The notes under the pieces are model-generated. The model was not told the origin of the DNA, searched no databases, and saw only the letters and a list, made by a program, of their open reading frames with translations. Source: 2-01-FULL-39-10-A sp964525395 (GTDB lineage Bacteria; Patescibacteriota; Microgenomatia; Levybacterales; UBA12049). Taken from it: a stretch of 38,843 bases of DNA. Position 1 is the first letter of the stretch. The number at the start of each line of letters is the position of its first letter. This document shows, in pieces, positions 31,852-38,324 of the stretch. The DNA is taken from positions 1 through 38,843 of the forward strand of contig CAZGGU010000006.1 in NCBI GenBank assembly GCA_964525395.1, in the 5' to 3' direction. A program made the translations under genes and the position numbers.

Positions 31852-31857
31852 CTAAAT

Positions 31858-31886
31858 TTGACACCTAATTAAACCTCTGGTAGTAT
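31858..31886 (+). promoter_or_regulatory. promoter of the LysM-SLT gene, leaderless
   Basis: TTGACA (31858-31863), 17-base spacer, TAGTAT (31881-31886), 8 bases to the ATG at 31895. Confidence 0.7.
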
Positions 31887-31894
31887 TTTTAGTT

Positions 31895-32731
31895 ATGGAA
31901 ATGATAGTTGCAGGAGCTATTTTTCTGCTCAGTCTAGTTCCCACACCAGCTCACAAAGATGCTGTTAACTCTCCAACTCTCCATGAAATTGCCAAGAATG
32001 TAGAAATAACCAAATCTCCCACGGAACCTATCGACGCCAATCCTACCCCCACCACAAAACCTACGGAAGCTCCCCAAAATCTCATCCACATAGTAGAAGC
32101 AGGGGAGACTCTAGACCAAATTTCTGAAAAATATTATGGATCAGGAAAATACTGGACTACTCTTTGGAATGATAATCCAGATATAAAAGATCCAAAAATT
32201 ATTGTTTCTGGAATAGAACTTAAAATAAGAGCAAATAAACCTGAAAAGGTTGAAGAGTTAAAAGAAGAACTAGCCAAAATCCAAGATGAGATAAATGCTC
32301 CAAGTCCTACTCAAACACCTAAAACCGAAGTAGCAGGTGCTTCAGCTCAACCGACACCAGCTCCTGTAGTGCAAGGTCCACCCTCAAACTTTGATGATGC
32401 TTACCACCAAGCTGGCTCTCGCTTTGGAGTACCTTGGGAAATTCTTTATGGTTTACATCATATGGAAACAGGAGGAAGGGATGGATCAATTTCATCAGGT
32501 TATGGAACAGGCGCACAAGGTCCGCTGCAATTTATGCCAGGAACTTGGACAACTTATGGAATTGATGGAAATGGAGACGGAACAGCTGACATTAATAATG
32601 CAGTAGACGCTATTTTCGGAGCCGCTAATTTTCTTGCTGCGCATGGAGGAGTAGATTCAGGGCTTCGTGCTTATGGGGGAGATTCTGAAAAAGCTAAAGC
32701 ACTTGCTCGGTCCCGCGGCTGGAACCAATAA
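31895..32731 (+). CDS. LysM protein with soluble lytic transglycosylase domain
   Basis: 278 residues. A short hydrophobic N-terminus (2-16), a Pro/Thr-rich spacer, LysM (about 64-112, HIVEAGETLDQISEKYYGSGKYWTTLWNDN, closely similar to the LysM of the preceding gene), a coiled spacer, then an SLT/GH23 domain. That domain has Glu191 (HHMETGG) and the GAQGPLQFMPGTW and AIFGAANFLAAHGG motifs. It should cleave the peptidoglycan glycan chain between MurNAc and GlcNAc. The repeated LysM indicates duplication with the neighbour and replacement of the catalytic domain. Confidence 0.9.
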   Translation: MEMIVAGAIFLLSLVPTPAHKDAVNSPTLHEIAKNVEITKSPTEPIDANPTPTTKPTEAPQNLIHIVEAGETLDQISEKYYGSGKYWTTLWNDNPDIKDPKIIVSGIELKIRANKPEKVEELKEELAKIQDEINAPSPTQTPKTEVAGASAQPTPAPVVQGPPSNFDDAYHQAGSRFGVPWEILYGLHHMETGGRDGSISSGYGTGAQGPLQFMPGTWTTYGIDGNGDGTADINNAVDAIFGAANFLAAHGGVDSGLRAYGGDSEKAKALARSRGWNQ

Positions 32732-32732
32732 T

Positions 32733-32761
32733 TTGAGCCTAAGCCTCTTTTTTGATATACT
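32733..32761 (+). promoter_or_regulatory. promoter upstream of tRNA-Gly
   Basis: TTGAGC (32733-32738), 17-base spacer, TATACT (32756-32761). The transcript would carry about 100 bases before the tRNA. Confidence 0.55.
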
Positions 32762-32765
32762 TATC

Positions 32766-32850
32766 GCATCCTAATTCAAATCTTATCTCAAAATCGTAAG
32801 ATTTTGAAAAAGGATAAGCCGATTAAACGATTGAAATCCGAAGGATGAAG
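32766..32850 (+). ncRNA. possible structured RNA leader before tRNA-Gly
   Basis: CAAAATC and GATTTTG enclose a GTAA tetraloop (GNRA type), nested in CTTATC/GATAAG. An outer CATCC/GGATG pairing closes the region. It could be a small RNA co-transcribed with, or processed from, the tRNA-Gly precursor. No known family recognised. Confidence 0.3.
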
Positions 32851-32872
32851 AGCGGTAATCGAGCTTCGACGT

Positions 32873-32944
32873 GCGGTGGTAGTTCAGCGGTAGAATGCTT
32901 CCTTGCCAAGGAAGATGTCGCCGGTTCGATCCCGGTCCACCGCT
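32873..32944 (+). tRNA. tRNA-Gly (GCC)
   Basis: Acceptor GCGGTGG/CCACCGC, anticodon arm CTTCC/GGAAG with loop TTGCCAA (anticodon GCC), T arm GCCGG-TTCGATC-CCGGT, discriminator T as usual for bacterial tRNA-Gly. CCA not encoded. Confidence 0.95.
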
Positions 32945-32949
32945 CAGTA

Positions 32950-33828
32950 TTAAGCAGAAGCATCATTTGCTTCATGATCAAGCGCTTCTCTCACATCGGC
33001 AAGCTTTGCTTCTTTTTTTCTGGCTTTTTCTGCTTTTCTAATCATTTTCTTTTCATGCACTACTTGGCCATAACGCAACTGTAAATGCTTTCTGATAAAT
33101 TTAGAGCCCCATTTGAATGCATTACCAACTTGTTCCTTGGTAGGTGAGGAAACAAGAGGTTCGGCATTGTCCATAAAAGTATTAACTTCTAATAGTTTTT
33201 CTAAAATACTGTCTTCTTCTTCTGTGCTTTTATCTCCGGCAGCATCCACAAATCTTTGATGGTATTTAAAAGCTGCTAAACGTAATAACTCTCTATTTGT
33301 TAATGGTGATGCAGGATCCTGAGGATCGGAATGTTTTCTCCAACCTAATATTGAGGCAATTTGTGTAATTTGATCTAAATGCTCTTGTTCATGTCGCGCG
33401 TCCGCCTTAGAAAGTAATGCTAAATTATATGCTAAATCTGCTGCTTCAGAGACAAATGCTGATAACGGTCCTTTATTTTCAGTGTAATTATTAGCTGCAC
33501 CCATAAATTCATAAATCTCTGCCCATTTCGGATATGGATGTTTTTTTGTGTACACACGTTTTCCTTCTTGTGTTCTGATTCTAGAAATATCATGCTTCTT
33601 ACTTCCTCCTAAGAATACGAGAAGTGTTTCAGTATCAGAAATTCCATATAAACCTTCTGCTGCATCTTTTAAATCTCCAGTTATATAATCCATTAATTGT
33701 CCTTCATCCATTCTAAGAATCTCTGCATGAGTAATTCGTGGTTTTTCTGGCGCAAGTGGGGAGGTCTCCTGAATTGGAGCTGCATCGGGGCTCATGAATA
33801 TCCTTGATCCAAATAATTCAGGATTCAT
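32950..33828 (-). CDS. hypothetical cytosolic protein, unknown
   Basis: 292 residues, mostly helical and charged, without membrane segments. The C-terminal 40 residues are strongly basic then acidic (EKKMIRKAEKARKKEAK). No family recognised. An in-frame ATG at 33795 is a possible internal start, but the promoter places the leader-free start at 33828. It is convergent with tRNA-Gly, five bases apart. Confidence 0.7.
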   Translation of the reverse strand: MNPELFGSRIFMSPDAAPIQETSPLAPEKPRITHAEILRMDEGQLMDYITGDLKDAAEGLYGISDTETLLVFLGGSKKHDISRIRTQEGKRVYTKKHPYPKWAEIYEFMGAANNYTENKGPLSAFVSEAADLAYNLALLSKADARHEQEHLDQITQIASILGWRKHSDPQDPASPLTNRELLRLAAFKYHQRFVDAAGDKSTEEEDSILEKLLEVNTFMDNAEPLVSSPTKEQVGNAFKWGSKFIRKHLQLRYGQVVHEKKMIRKAEKARKKEAKLADVREALDHEANDASA

Positions 33829-33836
33829 TTCAGGGC

Positions 33837-33872
33837 ATTCTATCAGAAGAAAAAAGGATTGTCAACTATAGG
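33837..33872 (-). promoter_or_regulatory. promoter with CCTATAG element, leaderless
   Basis: Minus strand CCTATAG (33872-33866) abutting TTGACA (33865-33860), 17-base spacer, TAGAAT (33842-33837), 8 bases to the ATG. The 13 bases CCTATAGTTGACA are identical to those at 12637-12649. Confidence 0.75.
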
Positions 33873-33873
33873 A

Positions 33874-34524
33874 CTAATCGTTGGTGAATTTATTATTTTT
33901 TACGTTGAGAGATAAAGTCTTCTTTATATCAGGCGTGTCAGACATTGGAGCATTATTTGCTCTTTCTAAATAATTCACGTCTAATGCGTATCCGTTTATT
34001 GGTCTACCTTCAATGACTGGTATTAATGACTTAACAGGGACACGATCACCAACATTAGAGAAGTCCTCATACTGGAAAAGTTGATTAGTTGCATGGTAAA
34101 GAACTACATACACAAAATCTCCCGAACCTCCGTAATTGACTATTACATTCGCAAAGACATTAAAATCATTCTCACCAAGCTTAACCACTGCGAATTGATC
34201 ACCGAGCTGAATTGTTCCATTCGCTCCATCTTCTTCAAACTCTCCCACTCCATTTACAAGAGATACTATTTGATTAGTTCCCGGAACTTTGATTTGGGTG
34301 TTCATCATAACATTTTTCACATTATGTTCAAAAAGTTTATTTTTTATGCCTGCGCGCTCTACAGTCTGATAAGTAACATCGGTTCCATAACTAATAAATG
34401 CTTTATCTAAGCCTTCACTATGCTTAAATCCAATGAAGAAAAGAACTCCTAGAGCAATTGCTATAGTAATAACGGCTGGTTTGTAGCTAAACTTCTTAGG
34501 TTTGGCAGGGGATTTCTTGGGCAT
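33874..34524 (-). CDS. membrane-anchored hypothetical protein
   Basis: 216 residues from the ATG at 34524, chosen because TAGACA-17-TACTAT ends 6 bases upstream. The longer frame start would lie inside that promoter. A proline/lysine-rich N-terminus and one membrane helix (about 18-35) precede an extracytoplasmic beta-rich domain. Size and topology recall small sortases, but no TLXTC cysteine motif is present, so that idea is dropped. Function unknown. Confidence 0.7.
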   Translation of the reverse strand: MPKKSPAKPKKFSYKPAVITIAIALGVLFFIGFKHSEGLDKAFISYGTDVTYQTVERAGIKNKLFEHNVKNVMMNTQIKVPGTNQIVSLVNGVGEFEEDGANGTIQLGDQFAVVKLGENDFNVFANVIVNYGGSGDFVYVVLYHATNQLFQYEDFSNVGDRVPVKSLIPVIEGRPINGYALDVNYLERANNAPMSDTPDIKKTLSLNVKNNKFTND

Positions 34525-34530
34525 ATATAA

Positions 34531-34559
34531 ATAGTAAAACAAAAGAAATAATTTGTCTA
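34531..34559 (-). promoter_or_regulatory. leaderless promoter
   Basis: Minus strand TAGACA (34559-34554), 17-base spacer, TACTAT (34536-34531), 6 bases to the ATG at 34524. Confidence 0.6.
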
Positions 34560-34615
34560 ATCAAACTCTTACTTATTGTTATATTTATAATTATTAAGTG
34601 ATATTTACTTAGGTT

Positions 34616-34663
34616 GACCCCAATCTAATCGGGGTTGACACTTAATTTTTCATATGGCAGAAT
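34616..34663 (+). promoter_or_regulatory. promoter and hairpin before the first lysozyme-like paralogue
   Basis: ACCCC and GGGGT (about 34617-34635) form a hairpin within a GTTGAC direct repeat. The second copy supplies TTGACA (34635-34640). With a 17-base spacer, CAGAAT (34658-34663) is the -10 and the ATG at 34672 follows 8 bases later. The GGGGT stem overlaps the -35, so a DNA-binding protein or RNA fold could act here. Confidence 0.45.
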
Positions 34664-34671
34664 TATTTGAC

Positions 34672-35244
34672 ATGAAAAAAGTTCTGCTCCTTGTAAGCTT
34701 CTTTCTCTTCACACCATTTTTTATTATATCCTGCATCGTCTACATGTCTTACATTTCATATAGCAGAGGCGAATCTGTGGCTAAATCTTCAAATAATATA
34801 GTATACGCAGCTTTGGACGAGACTCCAGCGGAAGAACCTCAAAACGTAATCATTGAAGAAGATTCTAAGGTAGAAATAGTAAGACAGTTTCTGGTGAAAT
34901 ATAATTCTCCGCTTGAGCCTTATGCACCAGACTTGGTTTTCGCAGCAGAGAGATATGATCTGGATTTCAGACTTCTTCCAGCTATAGCTATGCAGGAAAG
35001 TAATCTTTGCCGAAGAGTGCCTGTAGATTCACATAATTGTTGGGGATGGGGGATTTACGGCGGCAAAGTAACTAGATTTAATAACTATCCAGAGGCAATT
35101 GAAACCATCAGCAAGACGCTATCTGTAAAGTATAGAGAAAAGCATGGCTTAGTAACTCCTCATGAGGTAGGAAGGCTATATAACCCAAGCAACACCAATA
35201 ACTGGGCAGGAAACGTACAAATGTTTATGGATCAGCTTCAATAG
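34672..35244 (+). CDS. exported lysozyme-like wall hydrolase, paralogue 1
   Basis: 190 residues from the ATG at 34672 (MKKVLLLVSFF), preferred over 34654 because it gives a standard signal anchor and fits the promoter. The mature part YNSPLEPYAPDLVFAAERYDLDFRLLPAIAMQESNLCRR carries the probable catalytic Glu109 of a lysozyme-like fold, then HNCWGWGIYGG and YPEAIETISKTL. C113 and C123 may form a disulfide. Similar along its length to the next gene, so the two arose by tandem duplication. Expected to cut peptidoglycan; exact bond unknown. Confidence 0.78.
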   Translation: MKKVLLLVSFFLFTPFFIISCIVYMSYISYSRGESVAKSSNNIVYAALDETPAEEPQNVIIEEDSKVEIVRQFLVKYNSPLEPYAPDLVFAAERYDLDFRLLPAIAMQESNLCRRVPVDSHNCWGWGIYGGKVTRFNNYPEAIETISKTLSVKYREKHGLVTPHEVGRLYNPSNTNNWAGNVQMFMDQLQ

Positions 35245-35331
35245 CTTCAATGTGGATCATTTAGCCTCAAATTGGTCTATTTTTATTGCTTTTTAGCCTC
35301 GAATTGATTTAAAGTAGCCTATAATAACCAC

Positions 35332-35360
35332 TTGACAAAACCTATAGTTACTGCTATACT
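35332..35360 (+). promoter_or_regulatory. consensus promoter of paralogue 2
   Basis: TTGACA (35332-35337), 17-base spacer, TATACT (35355-35360). The spacer contains CCTATAG. The leader to the ATG at 35459 is about 92 bases. Confidence 0.8.
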
Positions 35361-35370
35361 TCGCAATTAG

Positions 35371-35453
35371 ATCCTAAGGTATGCCTTTCCAAATGCACAC
35401 GTTAGGATTTTTTTATGGCCAAATAGGTAAGCCCAAAAGCTTACCTGGCCATA
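35371..35453 (+). promoter_or_regulatory. two-hairpin leader (terminator-like plus translational stem)
   Basis: Hairpin 1: ATCCTAA (35371-35377) pairs with TTAGGAT (35402-35408), followed by a T run (to 35414). Hairpin 2: TATGGCCA (35414-35421) with TGGCCATA (35446-35453) outside, GGTAAGC (35426-35432) with GCTTACC (35439-35445) inside. A tiny frame ATG GCC AAA TAG lies at 35415. Together they form an attenuator or riboswitch-like element ending six bases before the ATG. Confidence 0.6.
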
Positions 35454-35458
35454 AAAAT

Positions 35459-36010
35459 ATGAAAAAACTACTTATAATTTTAATCCCTTTAATCCTGTTT
35501 ATTGTCTCAACTGGGCAAGCTGCTGCTTTTGAAAAAGCTTCTGCATCATCTGCACAGCTTAAAAACATTGCGCTTGAAACTGAAGTGGATAATCGAGCTG
35601 AAATTCTGAGAGCATACTTAGAACAGTATGATTCACCATTAGCGCCTTTCGCAAAGGACTTTATTGCCTCAGCTGATAAATATCAGCTTGACTGGAGACT
35701 TGTGGCATCAATTTCTGGACTTGAGTCTGGATTCGGAAAACATATTCCCTCTAACTCTTATAACGGATGGGGTTGGGGAATCTATGGAGATAACGTATTA
35801 AGATTTAAATCATGGCCTGAAGCAATTGAGACTATCTCAAAAGGGCTTAGAGAAAACTATCTTAAAGATAAAGTAGATTCTGATCCATACTTTATTGGTC
35901 CTACTTATGCCGCATCACCTACATGGGCAGTAAGAGTATCCTTCTTCATGAATCAAATGGAGGAGTATAGAAAAAGACATACTAATCAAACCCTTGCCCT
36001 TGCTCTATAA
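35459..36010 (+). CDS. exported lysozyme-like wall hydrolase, paralogue 2
   Basis: 183 residues from the ATG at 35459 (MKKLLIILIP), which begins a clear cleavable signal peptide (1-24). The longer frame from 35381 would run through the leader hairpins and is rejected. The catalytic-domain features match paralogue 1: YDSPLAPFAKDFIASADKYQLDWRLVASISGLESGFG with Glu89, then YNGWGWGIYG and WPEAIETISKGL. It lacks the cysteine pair of paralogue 1. Expression is presumably set by the structured leader. Confidence 0.8.
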   Translation: MKKLLIILIPLILFIVSTGQAAAFEKASASSAQLKNIALETEVDNRAEILRAYLEQYDSPLAPFAKDFIASADKYQLDWRLVASISGLESGFGKHIPSNSYNGWGWGIYGDNVLRFKSWPEAIETISKGLRENYLKDKVDSDPYFIGPTYAASPTWAVRVSFFMNQMEEYRKRHTNQTLALAL

Positions 36011-36036
36011 AGCTTTCAATGTAGCATTAAATGCGC

Positions 36037-36042
36037 TATAAT
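36037..36042 (+). promoter_or_regulatory. -10 box of tRNA-Leu(TAG)-tig
   Basis: TATAAT ends 11 bases before the tRNA; only a weak -35 (TTTCAA at 36014-36019) is found. Confidence 0.5.
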
Positions 36043-36053
36043 AGCTTCGACGA

Positions 36054-36135
36054 GCGGATGTGGCGAAACTGGCAGACGCGCATGATTTAGGATCATGTGC
36101 CGCAAGGCTTGGGGGTTCAAGTCCCTTCATCCGCA
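36054..36135 (+). tRNA. tRNA-Leu (TAG)
   Basis: Class II tRNA, 82 bases: acceptor GCGGATG/CATCCGC, anticodon arm CATGA/TCATG with loop TTTAGGA (anticodon TAG), variable arm around GTGCCGCAAGGCTTG, T arm GGGGG-TTCAAGT-CCCTT. CCA not encoded. The trigger factor ATG follows after only eight bases. Confidence 0.95.
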
Positions 36136-36143
36136 CTAAGAAT

Positions 36144-37061
36144 ATGGCAGGTAAAACTAAAAACACAACTAAAAAAGTTAAAACTCCTAAAGCAAAGGCA
36201 GAGGCTATAGATTCGCATTCTCAGGATGCGGCTTCATTGCCACCTTTTAAAAAGACTCCTGACGGCACAATTGAACTGCAATTAGTTCTCCCTTGGAAAG
36301 AAATCGAAACTCAGTGGAAAATCGTTACAGCTGAGATGGTAAAAAACATTAATATGCCTGGATTTAGAAAAGGTAAAGCTCCTGAAAAACTTGCAGAAGA
36401 ACGTCTTGATAAAGCAGCAATCCGAAACGAAATTATTAATCATATGCTTCCAGGAATTTATGGCAAAGCTATTAAAGATAATAACGTTACTCCTATTATG
36501 GATCCTCAAATACATATAGATGGTGTGATTGACGATGGAAAAGATTGGGTATTCCATGCTCTTACTTGTGAAGCACCCGCAGTAGAATTAGGAAAATATA
36601 AAGAAGCAGTAGCGAAAATCACAGCTAAATCTAAAATAGTAGTCCCAGGTAAAGAGGTGGAACAGCCTAAATTCGAAGATATTATTGAAGCTGTACTTAC
36701 GTCCACTACAATTAAAATCCCAGCAGTTCTTATTCAAAGAGAAGCAGATAGACTTATTGCTCAAACTCTAGAAGAAATTAAGAAACTTGGCATGAGCTTA
36801 GATCAATATCTCGCCTCAACTGGACAAGACATCGAAACATTTAAAGCCATGTATGCTCAGAGAGCAGAAAGAGACTTAAAACTTGAGTTTGTTTTATCCA
36901 AAATCTCTCAAGCTGAAAAAATTTCAGTAGACGATGCAGAGATACAAAAAACTATCGATGGAGCTAAGCCTGAAGAAAAAGCTAGCCTTGCACAAAATAA
37001 ATATCTTCTAGCCTCAATTATCAGGCAGCAAAAAACGCTTGATTTCCTAAGATCCCTGTGA
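36144..37061 (+). CDS. tig: trigger factor-like ribosome-associated chaperone lacking PPIase domain
   Basis: 305 residues from the ATG at 36144; the upstream frame is the tRNA. A lysine-rich tail (1-25) precedes the ribosome-binding domain with the signature GFRKGKAP at 73-80. A helical C-terminal chaperone domain follows (about 180-305). The FKBP-type isomerase domain that normally lies between them is missing; typical trigger factors have 430-480 residues. It should bind the ribosome exit tunnel through the GFRxGKxP loop and hold nascent chains. There is no separate ribosome site; release by tRNA 3' processing would leave an almost leaderless message. Confidence 0.88.
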   Translation: MAGKTKNTTKKVKTPKAKAEAIDSHSQDAASLPPFKKTPDGTIELQLVLPWKEIETQWKIVTAEMVKNINMPGFRKGKAPEKLAEERLDKAAIRNEIINHMLPGIYGKAIKDNNVTPIMDPQIHIDGVIDDGKDWVFHALTCEAPAVELGKYKEAVAKITAKSKIVVPGKEVEQPKFEDIIEAVLTSTTIKIPAVLIQREADRLIAQTLEEIKKLGMSLDQYLASTGQDIETFKAMYAQRAERDLKLEFVLSKISQAEKISVDDAEIQKTIDGAKPEEKASLAQNKYLLASIIRQQKTLDFLRSL

Positions 37062-37086
37062 TAAATTAAGCCCAAAGTAATTTACT

Positions 37087-37809
37087 ATGCAAACATTATC
37101 TACCTTAGGACTTAAAACCCTAGGCATAAAACCAACAACTAAACCAAAAGAGCATAAACCCGCAGCCAAACTTGTGAATGAGAGTTTAATAGAACAAGTG
37201 ACAGGTATTGGAACAGCTACTCTAGATTCTGTAAAAGAAGATCTACTTCAACCAGCTCCAGATATTCTTGCCAAACAAGTGGCAGGAGTGGAGCTCGGAT
37301 CAGGTTCTCATGGAGAAATGAAAGCAGGACAAGAAGTTGATTTCTCTCACGGAGGAGATCACGCTAAAGCTGATGCGCATGGAGATAATCATGGCGAATC
37401 GAGTGGTGGAGGACATGGAGTTACAGAAATGGGACATCATTATCAGCAGGAAATAGCACATGCAGGAGCTGAAGTAAGTCATGAACAAGCTCAAGAAAGA
37501 GCAGGAGAATATCATCACGCATTATCAGAACTAGCTGGATTGGCTCACGGAGATGAACAATTAGAAAACGTGGTGGCTAATGCCCAACAGCAGAAAGTAG
37601 AAGGCACGGTTCAAGAGCTCAGCTGGGTAGAACGTGTGCTTGCAGGTGAAAAAGTAAATATTCATGATTCTGGTGCATGGAAAGGTGCTATTAAAGGTAA
37701 AGCAGCAAGCGGACTCTGGAGCGTAGCTAAGACATCTTCAGGAGAACTTGATACTAAAGTGTGGGCTTCAAATGAAAGAGCAGTATCCACGATCGGCTCT
37801 GCAGGATAG
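37087..37809 (+). CDS. His/Gly-rich hypothetical protein
   Basis: 240 residues. The centre (about 95-145) is exceptionally rich in His, Gly, Ala and Glu (HGEMKAGQEVDFSHGGDHAKADAHGDNH). The C-terminal third looks globular. No membrane segment. It resembles the unnamed proteins of unknown function (DUF5660-like) of Patescibacteria, but I cannot confirm this. The histidines may bind metal. It lies 25 bases after trigger factor and is probably co-transcribed. Confidence 0.65.
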   Translation: MQTLSTLGLKTLGIKPTTKPKEHKPAAKLVNESLIEQVTGIGTATLDSVKEDLLQPAPDILAKQVAGVELGSGSHGEMKAGQEVDFSHGGDHAKADAHGDNHGESSGGGHGVTEMGHHYQQEIAHAGAEVSHEQAQERAGEYHHALSELAGLAHGDEQLENVVANAQQQKVEGTVQELSWVERVLAGEKVNIHDSGAWKGAIKGKAASGLWSVAKTSSGELDTKVWASNERAVSTIGSAG

Positions 37810-37822
37810 CTTAATTTCCCCG

Positions 37823-37852
37823 TTGACAACTTCTAGCCTCAATTGTTATTAT
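37823..37852 (+). promoter_or_regulatory. promoter of attenuator leader A
   Basis: TTGACA (37823-37828), 18-base spacer, TATTAT (37847-37852), 6 bases to the ATG of the leader peptide at 37859. Transcript predicted to start at the ATG. Confidence 0.75.
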
Positions 37853-37858
37853 TCACTC

Positions 37859-37927
37859 ATGAACAAGAATTTTGGCCTTATTATCGTCCTTCTTAACTCC
37901 TTACGGGGAGCTAAGTTTTTGGGCTAA
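37859..37927 (+). CDS. leader peptide A, Ile/Leu/Val-rich
   Basis: A 22-codon frame, beginning MNKNFGLIIVLLNSL and ending GAKFLG, stop TAA at 37925-37927. It starts exactly where the transcript should. Eight of 22 residues are Leu, Ile or Val, with a run Leu-Ile-Ile-Val-Leu-Leu at codons 7-12. Its stop lies in the loop of the antiterminator stem, as expected for a peptide whose translation decides attenuation. No homologue is implied. Confidence 0.6.
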   Translation: MNKNFGLIIVLLNSLRGAKFLG

Positions 37928-37974
37928 ATAGACCAAAACGAAAACTTAGACCTCCCCAAGCGGGAGGTTTTTTT
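37897..37974 (+). promoter_or_regulatory. transcription attenuator A (four competing arms)
   Basis: Arm 1 CTCC (37897-37900), arm 2 GGGGAG (37905-37910), arm 3 CTCCCC (37952-37957), arm 4 GGGAGG (37962-37967). Pairs 1:2, 2:3 and 3:4 exclude each other. The 2:3 stem is extended by a 9-bp perfect stem, 37911-37919 with 37941-37949. The 3:4 hairpin, ACCTCCC-CAAGC-GGGAGGT with seven Ts to 37974, is an intrinsic terminator. This is the logic of amino-acid-operon attenuators. Confidence 0.75.
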
Positions 37975-38004
37975 ATGGTTTTGAAAGGGGGTGAAAAAAT
38001 ATGA
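37975..38004 (+). other. mini-ORF containing the Shine-Dalgarno of the next gene
   Basis: ATG directly after the terminator T run opens nine codons (MVLKGGEKI) whose TGA overlaps the ATG at 38001. It contains AAAGGGGGTGA. It may be chance or a coupling device. Confidence 0.3.
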
Positions 38005-38264
38005 GAGAAATGTATATGAGCGAAGAAGCTCGATCAATGAGAGCAGGAAGAACAGAAGCTGCAAGATTGGTACATGAATTTGGTGATCCAAATATGGGAG
38101 ATTATCAAGATCCTTATGCAGATGTTTCAGATGTATTTGCACCGACTGCTCCCGACAATGTTGAAAAATCAACAAAAGTCGCTGCGGATATCGAAGCAGT
38201 CAGGGCAGAATTTGAAGCAATGATGAGAAAAAGGGGAGTTAGAGAAGAATCTCAAACTCAATAA
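38001..38264 (+). CDS. small hypothetical protein under attenuator A
   Basis: 87 residues, acidic, helical at both ends (SEEARSMRAGRTEAARLVHEF and EAVRAEFEAMMRKRG), no cysteine, no membrane segment. A strong GGGGGTGA Shine-Dalgarno lies 8 bases upstream. Unrecognised. It is the first gene behind the attenuator and shares its transcript with the next. Confidence 0.65.
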   Translation: MREMYMSEEARSMRAGRTEAARLVHEFGDPNMGDYQDPYADVSDVFAPTAPDNVEKSTKVAADIEAVRAEFEAMMRKRGVREESQTQ

Positions 38265-38285
38265 GAAATTACAAATTATCCCCTG

Positions 38286-38318
38286 ATGCTAAAACTGAGG
38301 TGGGTAGAAAGGAGGTGA
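38286..38318 (+). other. mini-ORF ending in the Shine-Dalgarno
   Basis: ATG CTA ... AGG AGG TGA: ten codons (MLKLRWVERR) whose last two Arg codons and stop constitute the AGGAGGTGA ribosome site of the next gene. Possibly incidental. Confidence 0.3.
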
Positions 38319-38324
38319 ATATAT

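Noticed and set aside
33874..34524. Sortase
   Set aside because: Size and N-terminal anchor fit, but there is no catalytic cysteine motif; the protein has no cysteine in the expected place.
35381..35458. N-terminal extension of the second lysozyme-like protein
   Set aside because: The in-frame extension runs through two hairpins and a T run, and removes the signal peptide from the N-terminus. The ATG at 35459 starts a proper signal peptide.
36060..36143. N-terminal extension of trigger factor
   Set aside because: This part of the frame is the tRNA-Leu(TAG) gene.
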